Shown piece after piece: positions 39,736-47,515 of a stretch of 64,000 nt of DNA; within the stretch, counting starts at the first letter, position 1; each line of letters begins with the position of its first letter. Below the pieces are notes generated by a model. It saw only the letters and a program-made list of their open reading frames with translations. It searched no databases and had not been told where the DNA came from. The translations under genes and the position numbers were made by a program. Source of the stretch: JAJDFU01 sp964641965 (GTDB taxonomy: Bacteria > Bacteroidota > Bacteroidia > Chitinophagales > Saprospiraceae); contig CAZXLD010000006.1 of NCBI GenBank assembly GCA_964641965.1, positions 1 through 64,000 of the forward strand, given 5' to 3'.

Positions 39736-42444
39736 TCATTGATACTGCCGAATCAGGGTGCGATATGGGTCGAAAGGAGCATCCTTGTCCGGTAATTCCA
39801 GCAACTCGGTAAGGATAGCGCCATAGTGCTCTTCCAAGCGTTCCAGGTTGTTAGCACATCGGATTTCAATCTGACCTTGTTTTAGTTGTTCCTGTCGCCA
39901 ATAGAATGTCCTTTGCATGGCATCCCATATTTCTTGCTGCACAGTCTCGATATCGGAAGAGGTGGAAACGGGTTCAACCCCTTCCAGCATATTACTGCCG
40001 CGAGTCAGCCACTCGGATGAACGTATAATAAAATAAGCGGTTTGAGGCCATTGATCGGGAGCTATTAGTTTCCCGTACAGGACTAGTTGCAGATCCTTAT
40101 TGTTTTGGATGAGTTCTTTGCGATAGGTTTTGCCTCCCCATTTGAGGTCGACCACTGCAAGTTCTTCCTTCCGCTTCATGACTACATCTGCTCTGCCAGT
40201 TAGGGTTAAATCTGCAAACGGTCCGGAAAGGTTTTCCTCGATACCTCTGATCTGCCATTCGCTTTGTCGGATCGTGTGTACAAAAGACCAGGCAGCATGT
40301 TGCACCTCATTAATAAATCGGATTCGATCGGGTTCCTTGCCATACAAAAGGAGTGTCGCTCCTTCCTGATGAAAGATTTGATGGGCTAGCAACTCAATTC
40401 GTTCGAAAAGTTCGGCACGGCTGTAAGTCAGCGCGTTTTCATCTTCCAAGAGAATTTCGAAAATGCGATGAGAGAGGTTCCCCTTCAAGGTTTGTTCTTC
40501 CGGGATACTAACCATTGCGGAAGCCTTTAGCTCCAATTGATCTCGAAACAACCATTGATATGGGTAATAGAGGAGTGCTTGAAGAGCGGTGAAGCTGGAC
40601 GTTTGCTTGCGGGGTAGTTGGTCCGGATTATTCAGGTGGAGAAAATCCGGGGGAGGTGGAATCGCATCACAGTAAGTTTCTTGTGTTGCCGGGATGTCAA
40701 AACGGCGTTGCCAAGCCTCTGGGGGAGGAGCAGAGCTGCCCCAGGATAAGGTAATACCCGATAGGTCTTCAAAGGCAGCTTTTAGCATTGCAAATACCGG
40801 ATGGGGATTTACTTCGGTACCGGCTAGGGTGCTGGGTAAAACGAGAATGAGTTGTTCGCGAACACGGGTTAAAGGCCATTTTTGTTGGAAAAGGAGCAAT
40901 TGGGACTCCAGTTCCGGATGCTGCAAGCGAATCTCCTGTTGTTCCAAATAGTGTCTTTCGGCTCGGTACCACCTGGAAAAAAAAGGATCGGCTTCCCGAT
41001 CAATAAAGCTCCACCATATCAAGTGGGGAATTGGAAAGGGAATGGCACCATTTGCCGTGTAAGTAATGTAGGCATTGGCTTCTGCAGGATGCCTGACAAC
41101 CGGGGTTCCTTCATACACCGCCCGGATCAATTGTTCCAGTTCCAATCTGCTGATCTGTGGACGTGGATGGGCCTGCAGGAGTTCTTCCATCCGCTGCGCC
41201 TGACCTCTCAATGCTTGTAGGATAGGGGAGGATTCCTCCTGCTCCACTTGATGTTGAGCCCAACGACTCAGGTGCTCAAACATGGGCAGGATAGCCTCTA
41301 TCGGAGCTGGTTCCTGTTCGGGATACCGCTGCCGATCAAACCAGAGTCTGTATTCTTTGCGAACCCTTTCCAAATCTTCCTTCCGGGTCGACTGATGGTC
41401 TGAGCCGGCAAAAAAGCGGGCTACCCGAAGGTTCCATTCCCTGCTGTTAAGACCAGGGCTTTTTCCAAGGGCGATAGCCAGCTCGGATGATAGGATTGCG
41501 TCCAACGGTTTTTCACTCAAGGTGAGGAACTCCAGGATCTGGGCTGGATCGACAGGCTCCCAGATGAAAGCGGGAATGAGTTTCAGGACCTGCTGACCAG
41601 GCCGGGCAGGAGAAGTTTTGCTTAAGCCGATAGCAGGCAGTCCTTCCAACAGTAGATAAGATTCGAGTTGGCTCTGCTCTTCCGGTACGAGCAAGGCAGG
41701 TTTAAAAGTTGGATTTTCAGCTAAAAGCCTTGCTAAAACAGGGGAAAGTTCTGCATCGCTATTCCCCTGAAGCACCAGTAATGATCCATCGGCCTGGAGC
41801 GGCTGGATGCTTGAAGATTGGTTTTGTCCCCATGCAACCTGACGAAAGGTATCCAGATCGGAGCGTTCCGGTTTGTCCAGCTCGGTATCCAAGGCCGTTA
41901 CTTGGGTTCCTTGTGCTTCCAGACGCTCAAATAAACGCTGCCAGCCCATCGGCCAAAGTGTCCTCGGCTCCATCATCTGAAGCGCCTGGATCGGGTTGAG
42001 TCGGTCGGGAAGGGTTCGAACAAGCAAGTTCAATCGATCTGCCATCCCGAGCAAAGTGCGATCGTATTGCTGGATGGCTTGTTGAAAGAAGGGTTCTAAT
42101 ACAGCAAAAACCTGGAGCCTTGAGGGCATTTCCTCCGATTGGGTAAAGGACCAACCCGATTGTATTAATTCGTCCCGGCGTTCCAACAAAGCAGCAGCAG
42201 CACCGATTTGATCTGACTGGAAGGATTGTCGGTAGAAAGGGTTGGACATCTGTGCCAGCCCTTTTTCCAGAGCAGCTCGATAGGCAGCCAGCCGGAGGTG
42301 ATCGACATCATCGGGTGGAAGGGATAAACCAAGGCATTGCTCAAGAACTTGAACCAGTCGATTGGGACCTATGGTAGGATAAGATATACCCTGGAAGCCC
42401 GTTTGGTTTTCATCAAGCTGGAGACCCAACGTGAACGCATACAT
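39736..42444 (-). CDS. PD-(D/E)XK nuclease family protein, AddB/RecB-like
   Basis: 902 residues from the ATG at 42444, a start that clears the neighbouring gene; a longer in-frame start would overlap it. The N-terminal two thirds is weakly conserved (helicase-like remnant with no clear Walker A). The C-terminal nuclease shows KGNLSHRIFEILL and then LTGRADVVMKR with ELAVVDLKWGG, the D-D-K active site. The overall shape is that of AddB-like proteins of double-strand break repair, but no AddA/UvrD-type helicase gene is adjacent in this window. Exact role is inferred. Confidence 0.8.
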   Translation of the reverse strand: MYAFTLGLQLDENQTGFQGISYPTIGPNRLVQVLEQCLGLSLPPDDVDHLRLAAYRAALEKGLAQMSNPFYRQSFQSDQIGAAAALLERRDELIQSGWSFTQSEEMPSRLQVFAVLEPFFQQAIQQYDRTLLGMADRLNLLVRTLPDRLNPIQALQMMEPRTLWPMGWQRLFERLEAQGTQVTALDTELDKPERSDLDTFRQVAWGQNQSSSIQPLQADGSLLVLQGNSDAELSPVLARLLAENPTFKPALLVPEEQSQLESYLLLEGLPAIGLSKTSPARPGQQVLKLIPAFIWEPVDPAQILEFLTLSEKPLDAILSSELAIALGKSPGLNSREWNLRVARFFAGSDHQSTRKEDLERVRKEYRLWFDRQRYPEQEPAPIEAILPMFEHLSRWAQHQVEQEESSPILQALRGQAQRMEELLQAHPRPQISRLELEQLIRAVYEGTPVVRHPAEANAYITYTANGAIPFPIPHLIWWSFIDREADPFFSRWYRAERHYLEQQEIRLQHPELESQLLLFQQKWPLTRVREQLILVLPSTLAGTEVNPHPVFAMLKAAFEDLSGITLSWGSSAPPPEAWQRRFDIPATQETYCDAIPPPPDFLHLNNPDQLPRKQTSSFTALQALLYYPYQWLFRDQLELKASAMVSIPEEQTLKGNLSHRIFEILLEDENALTYSRAELFERIELLAHQIFHQEGATLLLYGKEPDRIRFINEVQHAAWSFVHTIRQSEWQIRGIEENLSGPFADLTLTGRADVVMKRKEELAVVDLKWGGKTYRKELIQNNKDLQLVLYGKLIAPDQWPQTAYFIIRSSEWLTRGSNMLEGVEPVSTSSDIETVQQEIWDAMQRTFYWRQEQLKQGQIEIRCANNLERLEEHYGAILTELLELPDKDAPFDPYRTLIRQYQ

Positions 42445-42494
42445 GACATTTGGTTGGAGGGGGAGGAAAAAAGGAGTAGATAAAAGAAGATAGC

Positions 42495-42875
42495 CTATCC
42501 ACCGGTCTCTTTGCGCAGGTCGGCCATTTGGCTTTCCCAAAGGGTGCGTTGATCATCTACTTCGTCTTCATCACAAAAGTCCGTTATTTCAAGGGTGGTG
42601 TCTCCGGTGACTGGAGAGGTAGCCATTCGGAATTCTAAAAATTCTTCCTCAGATTCTGCCTCTTCCCACTTGAAACGGATAACTTCATTTTCAACATCCT
42701 CCACCAATTCTGCAATTTCTTCTGCACCACTCCAAATAAAGGTGAAAGTGTGACCTTGAATATCCACTTCGTCACAAAACCAGCGAATGAGACAAGCTGG
42801 GGTGGTCAGAAACTTGTATAGGATAGAAGGTGAAGCCCTGAACGGGAATTCCAAATTGATTTTAACGCGCTGCAT
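42495..42875 (-). CDS. START-like/SRPBCC domain protein
   Basis: 126 residues. LEFPFRASPSILYKFLTTPA near 8-27 is the usual START-like opening, then LIRWFCDEVDIQGHTFTFIW and the helix-strand pattern ending in an acidic segment. This is a conserved Bacteroidota small protein, about 125-130 residues, of unknown ligand. It lies 50 bases upstream of the nuclease gene on the same strand, so co-transcription is likely. Confidence 0.85.
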   Translation of the reverse strand: MQRVKINLEFPFRASPSILYKFLTTPACLIRWFCDEVDIQGHTFTFIWSGAEEIAELVEDVENEVIRFKWEEAESEEEFLEFRMATSPVTGDTTLEITDFCDEDEVDDQRTLWESQMADLRKETGG

Positions 42876-43006
42876 ATATTAAGGGTCGTGCGGGAAAGTG
42901 ACCGTACTAATACAATGAAAACAATAAAATGGAAAAAAATGGTTTTTCCAAATCAATGGAACTATAGACGTGAAATTGTGGTTCTATTGTTAGCTTCAAG
43001 CCCTGC
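42876..43006. other. left part of the rpoD upstream region
   Basis: The divergent intergenic region before rpoD is 344 bases in all (42876-43219). This left part holds nothing recognised. The promoter at 43007-43037 and palindrome at 43024-43047 lie to its right; the leader after about 43044 is about 175 bases long and has no called structure. Confidence 0.4.
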
Positions 43007-43037
43007 TTGACAACGTGATAGGAATAGCCTACTTTTG
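43007..43037 (+). promoter_or_regulatory. promoter of rpoD
   Basis: TTG at 43007-43009 and TACTTTTG at 43030-43037, spacing 20: a full match to the Bacteroidota TTG/TAnnTTTG promoter. It predicts a start near 43044 and a leader of about 175 bases. Confidence 0.75.
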
Positions 43038-43047
43038 TAGGCTATTA
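43024..43047. promoter_or_regulatory. perfect palindrome over the rpoD -7 box
   Basis: AATAGCCTAC and GTAGGCTATT, 10-base perfect arms around TTTT, centred on the -7 box. The predicted transcript starts inside the right arm, so it is more likely a DNA operator than an RNA hairpin. Confidence 0.6.
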
Positions 43048-43219
43048 GGACAAATAAACACTCACTTAACCGCAACAATACTTCGGTTAATGACGAAACA
43101 TGCCGGAAGGTTCGAGTCTAGATACAAATCCAATCCAAAACCGCTATAGCTATTCCTGTGTTGGTCTGGTAGTGAGACACCAGACCAAAGATCATTTTAT
43201 TTAAAAACACGAACTGTAG

Positions 43220-44089
43220 ATGAGACAGCTTAAGATTACCAAGTCAATCACCAATCGGGAAAGTCAATCACTGGAGAAATACCTCCAGGAAATCGGGAAA
43301 GTTGACCTGCTTACTCCGGAAGAAGAAGTAGAGCTTGCCAAACGAATTAAACAAGGGGATCAGGCTGCCCTTGAAAAGTTGACTAAAGCGAACTTGAGGT
43401 TTGTGGTTTCCGTTGCGAAACAATACCAGAATCAAGGTCTTTCCCTCAGTGATTTGATCAACGAAGGTAATCTTGGATTGATCAAAGCTGCCCAACGCTT
43501 TGACGAAACTCGCGGTTTCAAATTTATTTCTTATGCAGTTTGGTGGATTCGTCAGTCCATTCTGCAGGCGTTGGCTGAGCAATCCCGTATCGTTCGTTTG
43601 CCGCTTAACAAGGTAGGTTCTCTGAATAAAATCAACAAAGCGTTCTCTGAGTTGGAGCAGGAATACGAACGTGAACCCAGTGCAGATGAATTGGCAGAAA
43701 CGCTCCAGATTGCCACCGAAGAGGTAGAGACTACACTTGGGGTAGCTGCCAGACATGTATCTATGGATGCGCCTTTTGTTGAAGGAGAGGATAACTCTTT
43801 GCTGGATGTACTGGAAAACAGCAGTACGCCGGACACCGATAAAGAATTGGATTATAACGAATCTTTACGCCAGGAAATCGAGCGATCGCTCAGTACACTT
43901 ACCGAACGTCAGTGTGATGTGATCAAACTTTATTTCGGGATTGGGGTAGAACATCCTATGTCACTGGAAGACATTGGAGAGAAATTTGGCCTTACCCGGG
44001 AGCGAGTCCGCCAGATCAAAGACAAGGCAATTAACAAGCTGCGTACGGCAAATCGAAGCAAGCTTCTGAAAAATTACCTGGGCGCATAA
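43220..44089 (+). CDS. rpoD: primary RNA polymerase sigma factor
   Basis: 289 residues, the short Bacteroidota type without region 1.1. Region 1.2 is [20 protein letters not shown]. Region 2 holds [40 protein letters not shown] and [20 protein letters not shown]. Region 3 is near 140-200. Region 4 holds [20 protein letters not shown] and KAINKLR. Recognises the TAnnTTTG-type promoters seen across the window. Its own promoter carries a perfect palindrome. Confidence 0.97.
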   Translation: MRQLKITKSITNRESQSLEKYLQEIGKVDLLTPEEEVELAKRIKQGDQAALEKLTKANLRFVVSVAKQYQNQGLSLSDLINEGNLGLIKAAQRFDETRGFKFISYAVWWIRQSILQALAEQSRIVRLPLNKVGSLNKINKAFSELEQEYEREPSADELAETLQIATEEVETTLGVAARHVSMDAPFVEGEDNSLLDVLENSSTPDTDKELDYNESLRQEIERSLSTLTERQCDVIKLYFGIGVEHPMSLEDIGEKFGLTRERVRQIKDKAINKLRTANRSKLLKNYLGA

Positions 44090-44290
44090 ACGGTGTACGG
44101 TAGTGCACTAAGTGCGAACCTGAAACTTTTTAGGTAGGGATGCTGCTGTTCCAGGACGATTGTAAAAAGCCCTTAACCAGTAGACGCGTGTGCTTTTGTG
44201 TGCTTCTTTGCTCTTAGTTGAAACTAGATTGAAAGAGCCAAGACACCCATCCTGAAAGTTGTTTACAGTGTACTTAGAAGATATATAGAC

Positions 44291-44322
44291 GAAAGGCATC
44301 GGATACAGTTCCGGTGCCTTTC
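44291..44322. terminator. bidirectional terminator between rpoD and lrp
   Basis: GAAAGGCATCGGA, a 6-base loop, then TCCGGTGCCTTTC: 13 pairs (one G-U). It lies 6 bases beyond the lrp stop and about 200 bases beyond rpoD. Confidence 0.75.
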
Positions 44323-44328
44323 CTGGTT

Positions 44329-44814
44329 TCAGGCATCCATCTCGTTGTTTTCAAGTATTTCCAACGGTCTACGAATGCTTTCTTCCAGAGAGATGAAGGT
44401 TTCAGTGCGCTGGATACCACCGATGTGCTGAATTTTGTCGTGCAACACCTGTCTCAGGTGGTTGGTATCCCGGCACATCACTTGTGCGAAAATATTGTAC
44501 AATCCCGTGGTGTAGTGCGCGGTTACGATTTCCGGAATTTTCTCTAGTTCATTTGCTACGGTATCGTAAAGGGAACTTTTATCCAGATAAATACCCAGGA
44601 AGGCGACGACATCATAACCCAACTTTCCGGGATCAATACTCAACTTTTGTCCCGTAACAACGCCGGCCTCCTCCAGCTTTTTCATCCTTACGTGAATGGT
44701 GCCTCCTGATACGTACAGCTCTTTTGCAATTTCGGTATAAGGCTTTTTTGCATTGTGCATTAAAATGGACAATATCTTCTTGTCCAATAGGTCAAGTTCG
44801 AATTTCTTATTCAT
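44329..44814 (-). CDS. Lrp/AsnC-family transcriptional regulator
   Basis: 161 residues. N-terminal helix-turn-helix (LDLLDKKILSILMHNAKKPY, TEIAKELYVSGGTIHVRMKK) and a C-terminal RAM ligand domain (about 70-150; GYDVVAFLGIYLDKSSLYD). Conserved, near-identical homologues occur across Bacteroidota as I recall. Such regulators usually sense amino acids. No amino-acid genes are adjacent, so targets are unknown. Confidence 0.94.
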   Translation of the reverse strand: MNKKFELDLLDKKILSILMHNAKKPYTEIAKELYVSGGTIHVRMKKLEEAGVVTGQKLSIDPGKLGYDVVAFLGIYLDKSSLYDTVANELEKIPEIVTAHYTTGLYNIFAQVMCRDTNHLRQVLHDKIQHIGGIQRTETFISLEESIRRPLEILENNEMDA

Positions 44815-45023
44815 CAGAAGGTCGCCAATTGGGTTGTTAAGAACTATTAGAAATATGCCTTCCTGCTAACGGAATATCCAATAAATACACCTAATGGGTG
44901 TAAATATTCAAAGTAATATCCTTTTTTCTTTTTGGGCAACTAATTTGGCAGGCCTAACTTGCCAAATTGGTACATACCGGCTATGGTATAAAAAGAAGAG
45001 CATATTCCGAACATAAATATGCG

Positions 45024-45031
45024 TACTTTTG
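45024..45031 (+). promoter_or_regulatory. -7 promoter box of the CtpA gene
   Basis: TACTTTTG fits TAnnTTTG and lies 51 bases before the ATG at 45083. No clear TTG at -33. Confidence 0.5.
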
Positions 45032-45082
45032 TAAGTATCCTACCCCTTCTGCCTGGGTTTGGCAGGAAAAGCAGGAATTCAC

Positions 45083-46738
45083 ATGGAGCAAGGTAAACAG
45101 GCAGGAAATAGCAGGATTGGCATTTGGCTACCGCTGTTATTTTCCATCACGCTGATTGTGGGGATTTTAATTGGCATGCGATTAAGTCAAGAGGTTCCTG
45201 TGGTCGTGTTGGACAAAAACGCCCAGTTGTCCATCTCCTCCAGCCAAGGCAAATTAGAAGAACTCCTTCGATACATTGAGTCTAAATATGTGGACAGTGT
45301 TGACCGCGATCAGCTAGTTGAGGATGCGGTCTACAGCATTTTGGAGCAGCTGGACCCGCATAGCAGTTATATTCCGGCCGACGACCTTCCCCATGCCAAC
45401 GAACAATTGGAGGGTAACTTTGAAGGGATTGGAGTAGAATATATGATCCTGGAAGACACCATGGTCGTGGTTACCCCATTGCCCGGCGGGCCTTCCGAAG
45501 AAGCGGGGATCATTGCCGGCGACAAAATCGTAGAAGTAGATGATTCTACAATAGCCGGGATTGGTCTTCATAAAACCGATTTAATCAGTTTACTGCGAGG
45601 CCGAAAAGGCACTAAAGTAGTAGTTGGTGTGCAACGGGGGGCCAAGAAGGACCTTCGGCGATTTACGATTACCCGAGATGAAATTCCCCTGAAAACATTG
45701 GATGCCGCCTACATGGTAGATGAAAAAACGGGGTACATCAAGCTCAACTTCTTTAGCTCAACCACCTACGATGAGTTTATGAAAGCCTTGGAGCAGCTGG
45801 TGGATGAGGAAGGTTTGGAAAATTTAATCCTCGATTTGCGGCACAATCCGGGTGGTTATCTGCAGCAAGCAACTCAACTTTTAAGTCAACTTTTCCCGGA
45901 AAAGGGAAAGTTGCTGGTATATACCCAGGGTAATTCGGCACATCGGACAGAATATAAATCGCATGGTAGGGCCCTATTTCCAATCGATCAGCTTGCAGTT
46001 TTAATTGATGAAAATTCGGCGTCGGCCAGTGAAATTGTCGCAGGGGCTTTGCAAGACCACGATCGCGCAATTGTGGTAGGAAGACGTTCTTTTGGAAAAG
46101 GGCTTGTGCAAGAGCCCTATGTTATGCGCGACGGGTCTGCGTTACGGCTAACGGTGGCCCGGTTTTATACTCCTTCCGGAAGGTCCATACAAAAGCCTTA
46201 CAAAGGTCGTGAAGATTATCGCGAAGATGTCTGGCATCGCATTGAGAATGGGGAACTCACAATAGAAAACCGCCAAATTGTGCTGGATTCGACCCCATAC
46301 TACACGGATAATGGCAGGGTTGTATACGGTGGAGGCGGCATACAGCCGGATATTTTTGTTCCCATCAATCCCATCTATTACGACGAGGATTTTCTAGAGG
46401 CCCGGCCCCATATTCGAGAATTTATCTATCTCCAAACCCAGGAAGGCTTGCTTGCCGAAACGGATATCGCTTCTGAAACCTTAACCCTACAACGCAATCT
46501 ATTGCCGGATTTGATGGGCGATTTTCAGGATTTTCTTTCGGATAAAGGTGTTTCCATGGAACAACAACAATGGACGTCTATCGAGCAGCCCTTACAGCTT
46601 CATTTGTCTGCACAGATAGGCGAGCTGTTTTATGGTAAAGAGATGTATTTTAAGTTCTTGAACAAGGAGGATCCGGTTATACAGAAAGCCGTTCAGGCAT
46701 TAACGGATCCAAGTCCTATCACTCAGAATCATAAATAA
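45083..46738 (+). CDS. ctpA: carboxyl-terminal processing protease (S41 family)
   Basis: 551 residues from the ATG at 45083; an upstream TTG is possible but adds nothing conserved. A membrane anchor (about 12-32) precedes an N-terminal helical part, a PDZ domain (about 105-190; GPSEEAGIIAGDKIVEVDD) and the S41 protease core with ENSASASEIVAGALQDHD and RSFGKGLVQ, holding the Ser-Lys dyad. It trims or degrades periplasmic proteins from the C-terminus. The C-terminal region (about 430-551) is an extension typical of Bacteroidota CtpA. Confidence 0.95.
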   Translation: MEQGKQAGNSRIGIWLPLLFSITLIVGILIGMRLSQEVPVVVLDKNAQLSISSSQGKLEELLRYIESKYVDSVDRDQLVEDAVYSILEQLDPHSSYIPADDLPHANEQLEGNFEGIGVEYMILEDTMVVVTPLPGGPSEEAGIIAGDKIVEVDDSTIAGIGLHKTDLISLLRGRKGTKVVVGVQRGAKKDLRRFTITRDEIPLKTLDAAYMVDEKTGYIKLNFFSSTTYDEFMKALEQLVDEEGLENLILDLRHNPGGYLQQATQLLSQLFPEKGKLLVYTQGNSAHRTEYKSHGRALFPIDQLAVLIDENSASASEIVAGALQDHDRAIVVGRRSFGKGLVQEPYVMRDGSALRLTVARFYTPSGRSIQKPYKGREDYREDVWHRIENGELTIENRQIVLDSTPYYTDNGRVVYGGGGIQPDIFVPINPIYYDEDFLEARPHIREFIYLQTQEGLLAETDIASETLTLQRNLLPDLMGDFQDFLSDKGVSMEQQQWTSIEQPLQLHLSAQIGELFYGKEMYFKFLNKEDPVIQKAVQALTDPSPITQNHK

Positions 46739-46749
46739 GCATTCCGGGA

Positions 46750-47289
46750 TTACAGAAAGAGCAATTCACCTGCCTCATTAAATTCCACTTTCACTTGTTG
46801 TTCTGCCTCCTGTGGTAAAGAGAAATAGGTTCCCTCAGGTGGAATCCAGAAATCAATTGCACTCTCATGAATGGATTGGCTTGTCATCATTTTGACCTGA
46901 GGAAGCAGCGCGATGGGATGCTCCGTATAGCTCATCAGCTTAATCCATTTTGGATTGAAGGCAATCTGTAACTGAATTCTGCCGGTAGAGTCTGCCAGTT
47001 GTCGAGGCAGCTGTACCCAATCCCTGCAAAAAAGAATGAGGGGACGGCGGTGGTAAAAAAGCAGTGTTTCAACGCGTGGGGGGAGATTTGGAATAAATTG
47101 CTTTAGGTGAAGCAGGGATGCTACCAGAATCAATGGGCAACTGGTGTGCGCATGGCGCATCAACCGTTCAATGGCTACCCGATTAAGTGCATCGCAAAAA
47201 ATGGAGCGATGCGTCTTTCCGAGTTGACCAATAAGCCCTTCATCCTTCAGGATTTGGGATAGTTCTCCAATAGCCTCGAGTTCTGTCAT
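46750..47289 (-). CDS. degenerate YrdC/Sua5-like protein
   Basis: 179 residues from the ATG at 47289 (an in-frame ATG 16 codons upstream is possible). The layout follows TsaC/Sua5: IGELSQILKDEGLIG, then IFCDALNRVAIERLM at the place of the usual GigCDatn, PLILVASLLHLKQFIPNLPP, RPLILFCRDW, and a PIALLPQVKMMTS strand at the PivSTSAN position. The hallmark PTDTVWG is replaced by QLGKTHRS and the KRxxxKP substrate motif is absent. TsaC makes threonylcarbamoyl-AMP for tRNA t6A; this copy probably cannot. Assignment is by pattern and moderate. Confidence 0.5.
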   Translation of the reverse strand: MTELEAIGELSQILKDEGLIGQLGKTHRSIFCDALNRVAIERLMRHAHTSCPLILVASLLHLKQFIPNLPPRVETLLFYHRRPLILFCRDWVQLPRQLADSTGRIQLQIAFNPKWIKLMSYTEHPIALLPQVKMMTSQSIHESAIDFWIPPEGTYFSLPQEAEQQVKVEFNEAGELLFL

Positions 47290-47497
47290 AGGTAATTTAC
47301 AGGCTGGAAAGTAAATGCTTTGCCAGTACTTTTGCAAGCTCTACCGAGCTGTCGTCGGTCTGGGTTCAGACCTATCCTGGAGATAGATCGTGTTAGCATC
47401 AGCAACAACCCGGTATTCCGGCAGACCTGGGCAGGCTTTTTGATCTTTTGAAGTACTACTATCGAAGGCAATCCGTTACCATTTCTAACTACTCATG

Positions 47498-47505
47498 TAC
47501 CTTTG
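47498..47505 (+). promoter_or_regulatory. -7 promoter box of the first adhesin gene
   Basis: TACCTTTG fits TAnnTTTG. It overlaps an in-frame ATG at 47495, which therefore cannot be the start; the ATG at 47516 would leave almost no leader. Confidence 0.45.
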
Positions 47506-47515
47506 TATTTTTTGT

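Noticed and set aside
42445..42540. Upstream start for the AddB-like nuclease
   Set aside because: It would overlap the START-like gene and adds a hydrophobic stretch unlike a nuclease N-terminus.
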